Positions 46,597 to 55,948 of a stretch of 64,000 nucleotides of DNA are shown here, piece after piece (within the stretch, counting starts at the first letter, position 1; each line of letters opens with the position of its first letter). The translations under genes were made by a program, and so were the position numbers. The DNA is from JADHUC01 sp964623055 (GTDB taxonomy: Bacteria > Planctomycetota > Planctomycetia > Pirellulales > Pirellulaceae). The DNA is taken from positions 62,001 through 126,000 of the forward strand of contig CAZURK010000001.1 in NCBI GenBank assembly GCA_964623055.1. The letters run 5' to 3'. Under the pieces are notes generated by a model. It saw only the letters and a program-made list of their open reading frames with translations, did not search any database and was not told the DNA's origin.

Positions 46597-47184
46597 ATGG
46601 CGGATGCAGATCACGGGTGGCGATCGTGGGTGCGGCGGCTGGCCGACGGCGATGACGAGGTGGTCAACGAATTCTGGGGGCAGTACGGCGATCGTCTTCA
46701 GGGATTGGCGGCCAAGTTCCTTACGTCGAAGCTGTACCGGCGCGAAGGGCCTGAAGACGTCGTCCAGTCCGTTTGTCGCACGTTCCTGCGACGGGCGAAG
46801 GCGGGGCAATTCGAGTTGGCCGACCACGACAGCCTGTGGCGGCTGCTGTGCGCGATCACCGTGGCGAAAGTCCGGGAGAAGGCTCGCTACCACGGCCGGC
46901 AGAAGCGAAGCTTCGAACAGGAACGGCCGTTAGACGGTAGCCGCGTCGGCGCTGCGCCGGTCGAAGCGTCCGAGCCGACTCCGGCAGAGGCGGCCGAGTT
47001 TGCGGATGAACTGCAGCGTTTGCTGGCGGACATGGACGAAGAAGAACGCGAAGTCGTGTTGCTTCGGATCGAAGAATACACGTATCCGGAGATCGCTGAG
47101 AAGTTGCGGCGGTCGAAACGCACGGTTCGACGCATTCTGAAGCGAGTCCAGTCGCGACTGGAAAGGATGCTTGAAGAGTCCTAA
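46597..47184 (+). CDS. ECF-type RNA polymerase sigma factor
   Basis: A 195-residue sigma factor. Region 2 includes EFWGQYGDRLQGLAAKFL and EGPEDVVQSVCRTFLRRAK; region 4 has ADMDEEEREVVLLRIEEYTYPEIAEKL and RSKRTVRRILKRVQSRL. The frame is open from 46420, overlapping the protease gene, but MADADHGWRSW at 46597 starts the conserved domain and is preferred. It overlaps nothing and lies 6 bp before a Ser/Thr kinase gene, the arrangement of planctomycete ECF groups regulated by a linked kinase. Confidence 0.9.
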   Translation: MADADHGWRSWVRRLADGDDEVVNEFWGQYGDRLQGLAAKFLTSKLYRREGPEDVVQSVCRTFLRRAKAGQFELADHDSLWRLLCAITVAKVREKARYHGRQKRSFEQERPLDGSRVGAAPVEASEPTPAEAAEFADELQRLLADMDEEEREVVLLRIEEYTYPEIAEKLRRSKRTVRRILKRVQSRLERMLEES

Positions 47185-47190
47185 CGCGGC

Positions 47191-49944
47191 ATGAAACCGC
47201 ATTTCAAGATGGAAACAATCGACGAGACGCTACTCAGACGGTTCGAAGCGGGGTGGAACAATGGCCATCCCGAGGCGCTCGAAGACCTCTTGCCGTCCGA
47301 AACCGACGCGAAGTACCTACCTACGCTTGAGGAGTTGGTTCACGTCGAGTTGGAATTGGCCTGGGAGGATTGGACGAAACGGCGAGCATCCGGGAATGCG
47401 GCAGAGACAAAGCCGCTGACCGGCCCGCTGCGTGTTGAGGATTACATCCAGCGGTTTCCTCAATTGGATCACCCCGAGACGATTCTTCGTCTCCTGCGAC
47501 AGGAGTGTCTCGTACGCAAGGAATGCGGCGATGCTCCTTCGATGGAGGAATACCGCGAGCGGTTTCCCCACTTGGTAGCGGCCGATTGGGAGGTCGATAC
47601 GTTTGTCCGAGCGAACGACTTGGACGCGACGATCGAGGCACGGGATAAGGCGCGTGTCGCGAGCCATGTCGCTGAGGACCCTCAAGAGGAACCGCCGCCG
47701 CAGAGATTCGGCAACCACGAGATCCTTGGCGAAATTGGTCGCGGAGGAATGGGCGTCGTCTATCGCGCGCGGCAACTCGCGGCGGATCGCATCGTAGCCT
47801 TGAAAGTCGTTCGCCGGGATCTTTTGCGTTCACTGGCCAGCGGCACCGAGACCAGCGCTCTGGATCGGTTTCAGCACGAGGTGCAGGCGGCGGCCCGCTT
47901 GGAGCACGAAAATATCGTCACCGTCCACGAGGTGGGCGACGTAGACGGCGAACCGTATTTTTCCATGCAGTACGTGGATGGCCACAGCCTGGACGAAGCC
48001 CTGCGTCCAGGTCCACTACCCGGTCGCCAGGCAGCCAAGTACATCGAACCGGTAGCCCGCGCGGTTCACGAAGCCCATTGTGCGGGCATTCTGCACCGCG
48101 ACCTGAAGCCGCAGAACATCCTGGTTGACTCGCGGACGGATCGCCCATTGGTCGCCGACTTTGGGCTCGCCAAGTTGCAGGAAAGCGACGAACAACTCAC
48201 GCAGACCGGCGATATCATGGGCTCGCCGCCCTACATGTCGCCGGAACAGGCTCAGGACTCGTCGACTGTCACCGCATTGTCCGACGTGTACGCACTTGGC
48301 GCTACGCTCTACCATCTTTTGACATGGCGACCGCCGTTCCGCGCCGCCACGGGATGGGAGACGTTGCGACAAGTGATCGACCGCGAGCCGGTTCCGCCGC
48401 GGCAGTTGAATCCGTCCATCGACAAGGACCTGGAGACGATCTGCCTGAAGTGTCTGGAAAAGGAGCCTTCGCGCCGATACGAATCGGCCCTGGAGCTGGC
48501 CGAGGACCTCCGGCGTTTCCTGGACAACGAACCGATTCAGGCGCGGCCTATCGGAAGCCTGGGACGGGCTACGCGATGGTGCCGACGAAACCCGGTGGTA
48601 GCCGGGTTGATGGCATCAACGGCTGTTGCTGTGCTCGTGGCCTTGGTGGCCATGCTGGTCGGCTACCTCAAGACGACGGCGGCGCTGGAGACCGCCGAAA
48701 CGGGATATGCTCATGCGCGAGGGGCGGTCAACAAGTTTTACACGCGAGTCAGCGAAGACAAACTGTTGAATCAGCCCGGTATGCAGCCGCTGCGGCAGGA
48801 CTTGCTTCAGGAAGCGCTGGACTACTATCAGCAGTTCCTTGATGAACGAGGCGACGATCCAACGATCCAAGACGAACTGGCGATGACCTATTTTCGAATA
48901 GGCCGGATCACCGAGTTGATCGAGTCGCCAGACGCGGCGTTGGTTTGGTACCGGCAGGCCCTGGCCGCGCAACAGCGGCTTATCGCCGAACGCCCCGACG
49001 ACAGCGAATGCCTGACGGGCCTTGGCGACACCTGGAACGGTATCGGAGGTGTTCTCTTCAATCAGCGCGAATTTGACGAGGCCCGCGAAGCGCACCGCAA
49101 GGCTTCAGAAATCCGTGCACGTCTGGCAAACAGCTTCCCGGAGAACACCGAGTTCAAGAGGACCCTGGCAAACAGCCGCATGAATATCGGGCTGGTTGAC
49201 ATGGAATCCGGGCGTCTTCAAGACGCGCGGTCGAATCTCGAAGACGCCCAGACATTGCGACGACAAATACTGGAAAAACGCCCTGATTGCACAGACACGC
49301 GCCGTGATATGGGAATAGGCTACTACAACATGGCAAACTTGTCCTTGTCCATCCAGGAACGCGACCGCGAAGGGGCTGAGACGAACTTTGGGGAGGCCGT
49401 ATCGTTGTTCGAAGGACTGCTCGCCGAGGACGAACGGGACTTGGCGAATCAATATCGCCTGGCAATGTGCTACCGGGAACTTGCCAATCTTCATAGCGAG
49501 CAACAGCAATGGGTTGAAGCGCGCGAGCGTTATGGGCAGGCGTACGAGCAAATCAGGCAACTTGTCCAGCGCAATCCCGATGTTCCCGAGTACGAAGCGG
49601 ACTTGGCCGGCTTGCGAATGAACCTCGGCAAACTCGAGAACGATGACGGGCAGCCGGATGCGGCTCTCGAGTCTTTCCGGCAGGCGGTTGACATCCTTCA
49701 GCCATTGTCCGAGCGACACCCCGGCACGGCCCGCTATCGCCGCGATCTCGTTGTGTCGCACGGTGCGATTGTGGCACTGGAATTGGCGAACGATGACATA
49801 CAAGCGGCGATGGAACACCTGCGGGCGGCGCGAGACCATCTAGTTTGGCTAACCGAAGCATCTCCAGACGATGAAGAGTACCGTCAAAAGCTGCAGACGA
49901 CCGAGCAGTTATTGCAGCAATTGGCGCAGCCCGACGATCAGTGA
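47191..49944 (+). CDS. Membrane Ser/Thr protein kinase with TPR domain
   Basis: A 917-residue kinase. Residues 172-450 are the kinase domain: GEIGRGGMGVVYRA, K205 in VALKVV, catalytic D304 in HRDLKPQN, and D323 in DFGLAKL. The activation segment ends SPPYMSPEQ. A transmembrane helix at about 469-493 leads to an extracytoplasmic C-terminal half with TPR-like repeats (residues 520-910). The N-terminal 160 residues form an acidic, helical domain. It follows the ECF sigma factor by 6 bp, so phosphorylation may control that sigma factor. Confidence 0.93.
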   Translation: MKPHFKMETIDETLLRRFEAGWNNGHPEALEDLLPSETDAKYLPTLEELVHVELELAWEDWTKRRASGNAAETKPLTGPLRVEDYIQRFPQLDHPETILRLLRQECLVRKECGDAPSMEEYRERFPHLVAADWEVDTFVRANDLDATIEARDKARVASHVAEDPQEEPPPQRFGNHEILGEIGRGGMGVVYRARQLAADRIVALKVVRRDLLRSLASGTETSALDRFQHEVQAAARLEHENIVTVHEVGDVDGEPYFSMQYVDGHSLDEALRPGPLPGRQAAKYIEPVARAVHEAHCAGILHRDLKPQNILVDSRTDRPLVADFGLAKLQESDEQLTQTGDIMGSPPYMSPEQAQDSSTVTALSDVYALGATLYHLLTWRPPFRAATGWETLRQVIDREPVPPRQLNPSIDKDLETICLKCLEKEPSRRYESALELAEDLRRFLDNEPIQARPIGSLGRATRWCRRNPVVAGLMASTAVAVLVALVAMLVGYLKTTAALETAETGYAHARGAVNKFYTRVSEDKLLNQPGMQPLRQDLLQEALDYYQQFLDERGDDPTIQDELAMTYFRIGRITELIESPDAALVWYRQALAAQQRLIAERPDDSECLTGLGDTWNGIGGVLFNQREFDEAREAHRKASEIRARLANSFPENTEFKRTLANSRMNIGLVDMESGRLQDARSNLEDAQTLRRQILEKRPDCTDTRRDMGIGYYNMANLSLSIQERDREGAETNFGEAVSLFEGLLAEDERDLANQYRLAMCYRELANLHSEQQQWVEARERYGQAYEQIRQLVQRNPDVPEYEADLAGLRMNLGKLENDDGQPDAALESFRQAVDILQPLSERHPGTARYRRDLVVSHGAIVALELANDDIQAAMEHLRAARDHLVWLTEASPDDEEYRQKLQTTEQLLQQLAQPDDQ

Positions 49945-49950
49945 GTCTAG

Positions 49951-50020
49951 CCCGGATTATTCAAGCCCGACGCGCCAGCGAGGAAAACCGCGGCGACTCC
50001 TTCGCTTGCGCTTCAGGCTT
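49951..50020. repeat. Imperfect inverted repeat after the kinase gene
   Basis: AAGCCCGACGCGCCAGCGAGGA (49963-49984) pairs imperfectly with TCCTTCGCTTGCGCTTCAGGCTT (49998-50020). It resembles the other REP-like intergenic pairs but lacks a clear GTAG end. Nothing else is seen between 49945 and 50114. Confidence 0.6.
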
Positions 50021-50114
50021 CAATGCGTGGCGATTTGGGCAAGACATATGCAGGTCTTTGGTGCCACGCATAATGCGACGAACCATGACTGCTTCATGAC
50101 CAATCCGAGATAAC

Positions 50115-51110
50115 TTACGGGGTCGTAGCCAGAGCGCGGCAATGCGCTTTGGCGGCGCTGGCCAATCCGCTGAGATCATATCCGCCTTCCAGGAGCGAAA
50201 TGACGCGGCCATCGGCGTATTCGTCTGCCAGATCCAGCATCAACTTCGTCAAGTCGCCAAAGTCGTCGTCCGTCAACTCGAACCCGCCAAGAGGATCGCC
50301 GATTCGAGAGTCGAATCCGGCAGAAATCAATACCAGCTCGGGACTGAACTTCTGCGCCGCGGAACGCATGTCGTCGCCGAAGGCTCCCAGGATTTCGCTG
50401 CGCCCGGCGCCGGCGGCAAACGGTCGGTTCAACGTTGCTCCCAACCCGCGGCCTTGACCGGTCTCGTCCTTCATGCCAGATCCCGGGTACCATGGCCACT
50501 GGTGCGTGCTGAAGAAGAGAACAGAATCGTCGTCGTAGAAGATCTCTTGGGTTCCGTTGCCGTGATGAACGTCCCAGTCGACAATCAGGACTTTGCCCAC
50601 ACCATGCTTGTGCTGGGCGTAGCGGGCGGCGATCGCGATGTTGTTGAACACGCAGAATCCCATGCCGTGGCTGGACATGGCGTGATGCCCGGGCGGCCGA
50701 ACCACGCAAAACGCGTTGCTGGCCTCGGACTGCATTACCGCGTCGACCGCGGCACACGCTCCACCCGCAGCGTGCAGAGCGGGCTCCCAAGATCGTTCGG
50801 TGACGGTAGTGTCTCCCGTGCTCAGGCATGGCACGCCGGACAGGATCTCGCGTTTGGCAAGGTTAATGTACCCTTCGTGATGGCAGCGGGCGATGTCCTG
50901 CCGGTCGGCGGCCGGCGGATCCAGCCATAGCAATCGAGACGAGAACTCCGCGCCTTCCAGCGCGTTGATGATTGCCGTGTAGCGGTCCGGGGATTCGGGA
51001 TGTCCAAACCCCGCATCGTGCTCGGTGTACAGTTCCGAGCGTACGATGGCGGTCGCAGCGTTTGTAGCTTGTGTAGGAGGGAATTCTTCCGACATGGCCA
51101 ACGGGTTCAT
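50115..51110 (-). CDS. Histone-deacetylase-family amidohydrolase
   Basis: A 331-residue zinc hydrolase of the HDAC/acetylpolyamine amidohydrolase group. Motifs: RPPGHHAMSSHGMGFCVFNN with the paired His, DWDVHHGNGTQ with Asp/His metal ligands, FSTHQWPWYPGSG, and ISAGFDSRIGDPLGG with the third Asp ligand. It probably deacetylates a small molecule or a protein. Initiation may be at the ATG at 51110 or 51095. It is divergent from the pyruvate-decarboxylase-like gene. Confidence 0.92.
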   Translation of the reverse strand: MNPLAMSEEFPPTQATNAATAIVRSELYTEHDAGFGHPESPDRYTAIINALEGAEFSSRLLWLDPPAADRQDIARCHHEGYINLAKREILSGVPCLSTGDTTVTERSWEPALHAAGGACAAVDAVMQSEASNAFCVVRPPGHHAMSSHGMGFCVFNNIAIAARYAQHKHGVGKVLIVDWDVHHGNGTQEIFYDDDSVLFFSTHQWPWYPGSGMKDETGQGRGLGATLNRPFAAGAGRSEILGAFGDDMRSAAQKFSPELVLISAGFDSRIGDPLGGFELTDDDFGDLTKLMLDLADEYADGRVISLLEGGYDLSGLASAAKAHCRALATTP

Positions 51111-51205
51111 TTCTCAGAGGAGGGCGTTATCGGTAGAATAGAATTAGGAAGATTCTATAACGTTTGCCGAGCCCATGATACCAGGGCTCGAATGGAGGTT
51201 CCGTT

Positions 51206-52909
51206 ATGACTGAACCACAGACTCGGTGGACCACGCCGACGGCTTCGAGCGGCACAGCCGCCTCGTTCGACCAGAATTGGACTATTGGCCAATACCTGAT
51301 TCAACGATTGCAGGACTACGGCGTTAAGGACATCTTCGGCATACCGGGCGACTATGTACTGTCGTTCTACAGCATGCTTGAGGAGAGTCCAATCAACGTC
51401 GTAGGCTGTACGCGCGAGGATTGCGCCGGGTTTGCCGCGGACGCCTATGCGCGAATCAACGGTATGGGAGCCGTCTGTATCACCTATTGTGTCGGCGGGC
51501 TGAGCGTGTGCAATTCGGTCGCGGGCGCCTACGCCGAGAAGTCTCCGGTGGTGGTCATCTCAGGTTCGCCCGGCCTGTCCGAACGTGTCAACAACCCGTT
51601 GCTCCACCACAAAGTGCGCGATTTCCGCACTCAACTCGAAGTCTTCGAGAAGCTGTGCGTCGCGGGAGCGGACTTGAACGATCCGACCACAGCCATGCGC
51701 GAAATCGACCGCGTCCTGAACGCGGCTGCTAGGTTCAAACGCCCGGTCTACATTGAAATACCGCGCGACATGGTGAACGCCACATCGCTGGGCGCACATT
51801 CGTTTCGGCAGCACGAACTGACCAGCGACGAGCGGGCACTCGACGAAGCCGCAGGCGAAGCCGTCGAATTGATCTCCAAAGCTGACAAACCGGTGATCAT
51901 CGCCGGGGTCGAGATACACCGCTTCGGACTCCAAGACCGGCTGCTGCAACTGGCGGAGAAAACTGGCATACCGATCGCGTCAACCATGTTGGGCAAGAGC
52001 GTGATCCGCGAGACACATCCGCAGTACCTGGGGCTGTACGAAGGCGCGATGGGGCCGGCGGACGTGACACAGCAGGTCGAGGATAGTGACTGCGTCATTC
52101 TGCTGGGCACTTTCATGACGGATCTCAACCTGGGAATCTACACGGCTAACCTGGACCCGGGTAAGTGTATCTATGCCACCAGCGAGACGACACGAATCCA
52201 CTACCACCACTACCCGGACGTGGTTCTGGGCGATTTCATTCATTCACTTACGGATCGGTGTGCGGCATCGGCCAAGGGGGCCAAAGCCGAACAGAACGAA
52301 CGCGCCGAGCGGTCGTTTGAATTGCAGCCGAGTGATCAGCTCACGATCTGCCGAATGATGGCTCGTCTGAACGAGCAATTAGACGAAGACACGATTGTGA
52401 TCGCCGATATCGGAGATTCGCTGTTCGCTGCGACGGAGTTGGTTATCCGCGGACGCACAGAGTTTCTCAGTCCGGCGTATTATACGTCCATGGGATTCTC
52501 AGTTCCCGCGGCGCTGGGCGCTCTCGTAGCCAGGCCGGAACATCGACTTGTGGTGATCTGTGGCGACGGCGCGTTTCAGATGACGGGGATGGAGTTGTCC
52601 ACGATCGTTCGCCATGGATACTCCCCGACAATCATCGTCTTGGACAACGCCGGGTACGGAACGGAACGATTCTTGCACCCCGGCGAATGGAAGTACAACG
52701 ACATTCACCGCTGGAACTATCACAAGCTGCCAGAGGTGCTGGGCGGCGGCCACGGATACTTCGCGCGTACCGAAGGCCAGTTTGACAAGGCCCTTGAGGC
52801 GGCCTGGAAGGCTACGGACGGCCCCAGCCTGATCCACGTTGAATTGAACGTGGATGACGCCAGCCGGACCCTTCGACAGTTGGCCGATCGATTAGGGGAG
52901 AAGGTTTAG
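51206..52909 (+). CDS. Thiamine-pyrophosphate decarboxylase, pyruvate/indolepyruvate decarboxylase-like
   Basis: A 567-residue ThDP enzyme. The N-terminal domain has GVKDIFGIPGDYVLSFY, the catalytic Glu in TREDCAGFAADAYAR, and the paired His (LLHHKV) found in pyruvate and indolepyruvate decarboxylases. The C-terminal ThDP motif begins GDGAFQMTGMELSTIV near residue 453 and ends at N in IIVLDNAGYGTE. It therefore most resembles 2-oxoacid decarboxylases rather than acetolactate synthase. Substrate unproven. The 3' end overlaps the convergent lptC/lptA-like gene by 18 bp. Confidence 0.88.
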   Translation: MTEPQTRWTTPTASSGTAASFDQNWTIGQYLIQRLQDYGVKDIFGIPGDYVLSFYSMLEESPINVVGCTREDCAGFAADAYARINGMGAVCITYCVGGLSVCNSVAGAYAEKSPVVVISGSPGLSERVNNPLLHHKVRDFRTQLEVFEKLCVAGADLNDPTTAMREIDRVLNAAARFKRPVYIEIPRDMVNATSLGAHSFRQHELTSDERALDEAAGEAVELISKADKPVIIAGVEIHRFGLQDRLLQLAEKTGIPIASTMLGKSVIRETHPQYLGLYEGAMGPADVTQQVEDSDCVILLGTFMTDLNLGIYTANLDPGKCIYATSETTRIHYHHYPDVVLGDFIHSLTDRCAASAKGAKAEQNERAERSFELQPSDQLTICRMMARLNEQLDEDTIVIADIGDSLFAATELVIRGRTEFLSPAYYTSMGFSVPAALGALVARPEHRLVVICGDGAFQMTGMELSTIVRHGYSPTIIVLDNAGYGTERFLHPGEWKYNDIHRWNYHKLPEVLGGGHGYFARTEGQFDKALEAAWKATDGPSLIHVELNVDDASRTLRQLADRLGEKV

Positions 52910-55861
52910 CTCGCGCATGCCATCCCACTGATGTTCGTTGGTGTCGGTCCGGAAGAGGATCCGCTGGCCAGCCGCGGTTGGTGCCACGCTGCCATTGACC
53001 CACAGTCTCGCATCGTTGCGGCCGTCGCCTTCCAGGATCAGCAACTCCTTGGCTTTGGCGTACTTGATGCGCCAGCCACTGGCGGCGAACTGCTTCCCTT
53101 CGATTGTCACATTCTCGTTGGCCACCAATTCGATCGCACGTTCTGCGGTGTCTGCACGCGTGCCCATCTCGACCAAGCTCAGTCGCTCGCTGGTCAACAG
53201 AAGCTGGCCCTTCTTGGGGCCGTCGCGCGGTTCGGGATCCAAAGTCTGATCCCAAGCGGCAACAGGACCGTAAACGCTTCTCACGCGTCCACGGAACTCC
53301 AGGTCTCGGAGTTCGATATTGCCAACGATTTCGTCGTCGAAATCAACTCGTATGTACACCAACTCGGTATCGTCGTCATCAGCGGGTGCGTGCAATCGTC
53401 CAATCCCTCGCGCGGACAAGCTGCTTTCGTAGCGAACCGAACTGCCCATGCCCGGCCCGTTCGCGTGCAAGTCCCCGGACAACGCGTCGATACTCAGGTC
53501 TCGGACCTCCATGTGATCGTAGGAAGTCCGCTTGTTGTCCTTGCTTCCGTAGTTGTCGAGTGTGACGGGGCCATTGAATGCCAGTCGCAGGACATCCAGA
53601 TCTTCGGCTTGCTCCTCCTTCGAGAAATCGACACGATGCGTCAACACGACATCAAGATCGTTCCCGGTCGCCACAAGGTCAAACACGTCGCCTTCGCGAG
53701 TCTGCTGAACTCCGCGCGTCTGGACGTTTCGATCGAGCTTCGCCACTCGGCCATCGAAATCCATGTAGCCTTCCCACGTGACCGTCATCGGCGAGGCCAT
53801 CGCGTTGGGTAGTCGTGACGAGCCGGAGCCAGACGCCCGTGCCGTTCGCGCCGGCAAGGTCATCTTTCCCGGCCCTGGAACGAAGAGCCGGTTCTTTCCT
53901 CGGTCCAGCCGGATGTCCTCGGCGGTTATGGTCACCCCGCGACCGGAGACCATTGCTCGATCCCCCCGGACACGGACGAGCGCACGCCGTGTATTCGCGT
54001 AATCCACTTGCACGGTTTCGGCATCGATTGCCAACGGAATGTCTTTCGGATCCTCCGTTCGCGTCTCGCGCAGCCGCACGTTACCGTTGACTACCAGGTG
54101 CTCCACCTCCGTGTCCCGACGGCCCTGAAGCAGTTGAAGCTGAAGCCCTTGGCTCTGAATGTCAAACTTACGCGCCGAACGATTCGCGCCGTGCTCCGAG
54201 GCGAGGATACCGCGCTTCCCGCCGTCACGTCTTCCGGGCGGAAGAGCGGAGATATCGTCCTCTGTGTAGCTAATCCAAACCTCCGCCTTCTGCATATTGC
54301 CCGATAGATGCCAGGAATCGATTCGCACATTTCGTTCGGCCAACAGACTGACCGGACGATATTCGACCTTCGGTTTTCTTTCGCCTGGAGAATGCCGAGT
54401 GGATTCGCGCAGCCAGATGTGCAAGTCATCCGCATGGAATTCCCCGACGCCGTGGTACTGGACCGAAGCCCCAGACACGAACGACAGTGCGTGATCGCCG
54501 TCGTCGGGCTGCAGTATCAGTCGCTCTTGCCACGCGGCCTCGAATGACTTCGACGGATCATCCGGCAACACGCCACGAATGACGCCGGGCCCTTCGGCCT
54601 TGAGCTGCCCCAAGCGGTTGTCCTTTGCGAACCGGTACTCGAACGCGGGAACCTCCACTTCGTTCCGGCGATATCTCAGCATCACTTTGTCAGGGTCCCG
54701 GAATCGGACTCGCCTGTTCTGCAGATCGAATTCCAGGAGTTCGCCGCGTGCGAATGCCTCGTAGGAAGGCGCGCGAAGTACGGCCGGCGATCCCTTGGCG
54801 ACGATTCGTGCTATGCCAAGGTCCGAAAGATTCTGGGCTTCCGTCTCGTTGGATTTCTCCTCCCGCTTCGCTTTCTCGTCGCGGGCCATGAAGTGGATGT
54901 GCAGTTCGTTGCAGGTTAGTTGGTCGGGCAGACCATCCGGATTCGGGCACCGTGCTTTGACACGATCTTCGAAGCTGGCGACTTGCCGCTGAAAATCGTA
55001 GTTGAACGGCCCATCGCAGGTGACGTCCATATCGATTTTCGCGGGCGACTCGTCCGGCTGCTTGTTCGAGTCCGTTCGTCTCAGTTCCTCTGGTGCGTCA
55101 AGCTGTACATGGATTTTGTTCACATGGACCAGTTCCAGCGTCTTCAACCTGCCGAACTGCGGCTCGTCGCCATCACCGGCCGGTTCCATCCTGACGATCA
55201 AGTCTTGGCCACTTCCATAGCTTCTCCCGTATCGGAACTCGACTTCATGCGGAGCCACGATACGGTCTTGGACGATTTGGACGTTGCCTGTTTGCAGTTG
55301 CAGGTAGTCCTCGTCATCCCGTCGGCGATCCGGGCTGCGGACGGTTACGGGCCCTCTCAGCGTACCGCCCACGATTCGGCCAAACTCGCCGCGTGCTGGT
55401 TTGGTGGGGCCGTCGAACTCGAGAACAGCTCCCTTGGGAGCTTGCAGCAACACGTATCGCGTGTCACCGTCTTCCCCGTCGTTCGTGTCGGACGAGGTCT
55501 CCAGTATCAACGTGCAGGGCTCCAACTCAAGATGTGTGTCGTCAATCCGCTTGTATTCCCTGATCAACAACGCGCCCTTGTCCGTCTCGACAATCGTGGG
55601 CTCGTTGCGTTCCCAGGCATCCGGCGAAAACCAACGTTTCAACTGCGATTCTCGATCGTCGTCGGCCGGTTCGCGGGGCAGGCTTTCGAGATCCAGGCTG
55701 GATGACTCGCGCTCCTTGACCGACGGTTCTATGAAAGGCACAGCCGCAAACGAATACGCCAGATAGGCCCCAAGGACGGCGGCGAAGGTGGTGACGATCC
55801 GTGTCAGGCGAGGAAACATGGCGGTGGTTGTCGAACGCGACCTTACCTGCTCAGAGGGCAT
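52892..55861 (-). CDS. Large membrane-anchored LptC/LptA(OstA)-like protein
   Basis: A 989-residue protein with one N-terminal membrane anchor (TTFAAVLGAYLAYSFAAVPF) followed by a very long beta-strand-rich region of repeated elements such as LTCNELHIHF, ELLEFDLQNRRVRF, FHADDLHIWL and VTITAEDIRL, in the style of LptC/LptA/LptD (OstA) beta-jellyrolls. It follows kdsD and kdsC in the same direction, the same order as kdsD-kdsC-lptC-lptA in enterobacteria. I infer a role in lipopolysaccharide transport. No signal for LptB follows. ATG 55861 or 55819 could be the start; neither has a good ribosome site. Confidence 0.65.
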   Translation of the reverse strand: MPSEQVRSRSTTTAMFPRLTRIVTTFAAVLGAYLAYSFAAVPFIEPSVKERESSSLDLESLPREPADDDRESQLKRWFSPDAWERNEPTIVETDKGALLIREYKRIDDTHLELEPCTLILETSSDTNDGEDGDTRYVLLQAPKGAVLEFDGPTKPARGEFGRIVGGTLRGPVTVRSPDRRRDDEDYLQLQTGNVQIVQDRIVAPHEVEFRYGRSYGSGQDLIVRMEPAGDGDEPQFGRLKTLELVHVNKIHVQLDAPEELRRTDSNKQPDESPAKIDMDVTCDGPFNYDFQRQVASFEDRVKARCPNPDGLPDQLTCNELHIHFMARDEKAKREEKSNETEAQNLSDLGIARIVAKGSPAVLRAPSYEAFARGELLEFDLQNRRVRFRDPDKVMLRYRRNEVEVPAFEYRFAKDNRLGQLKAEGPGVIRGVLPDDPSKSFEAAWQERLILQPDDGDHALSFVSGASVQYHGVGEFHADDLHIWLRESTRHSPGERKPKVEYRPVSLLAERNVRIDSWHLSGNMQKAEVWISYTEDDISALPPGRRDGGKRGILASEHGANRSARKFDIQSQGLQLQLLQGRRDTEVEHLVVNGNVRLRETRTEDPKDIPLAIDAETVQVDYANTRRALVRVRGDRAMVSGRGVTITAEDIRLDRGKNRLFVPGPGKMTLPARTARASGSGSSRLPNAMASPMTVTWEGYMDFDGRVAKLDRNVQTRGVQQTREGDVFDLVATGNDLDVVLTHRVDFSKEEQAEDLDVLRLAFNGPVTLDNYGSKDNKRTSYDHMEVRDLSIDALSGDLHANGPGMGSSVRYESSLSARGIGRLHAPADDDDTELVYIRVDFDDEIVGNIELRDLEFRGRVRSVYGPVAAWDQTLDPEPRDGPKKGQLLLTSERLSLVEMGTRADTAERAIELVANENVTIEGKQFAASGWRIKYAKAKELLILEGDGRNDARLWVNGSVAPTAAGQRILFRTDTNEHQWDGMRELNLLP

Positions 55862-55870
55862 TGCAGAACT

Positions 55871-55925
55871 GTAGCTGAAGTCGCAAGACTTCAGAAATGC
55901 GCTGAATTCTTGCGAATCCAGCTAC
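55871..55925. repeat. REP-like pair (GTAG ... CTAC)
   Basis: Left: GTAG (55871-55874), CTGAAGTC, loop GCAA, GACTTCAG, a perfect 8-bp stem. Right, inverted: CTGAATTC, loop TTGC, GAATCCAG (one mismatch), CTAC (55922-55925). It lies in the gap between kdsC and the lptC/lptA-like gene. A second copy of its right half is at 57779-57802. Confidence 0.85.
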
Positions 55926-55948
55926 GGTTTTCGATTTCGAAACGCCTT

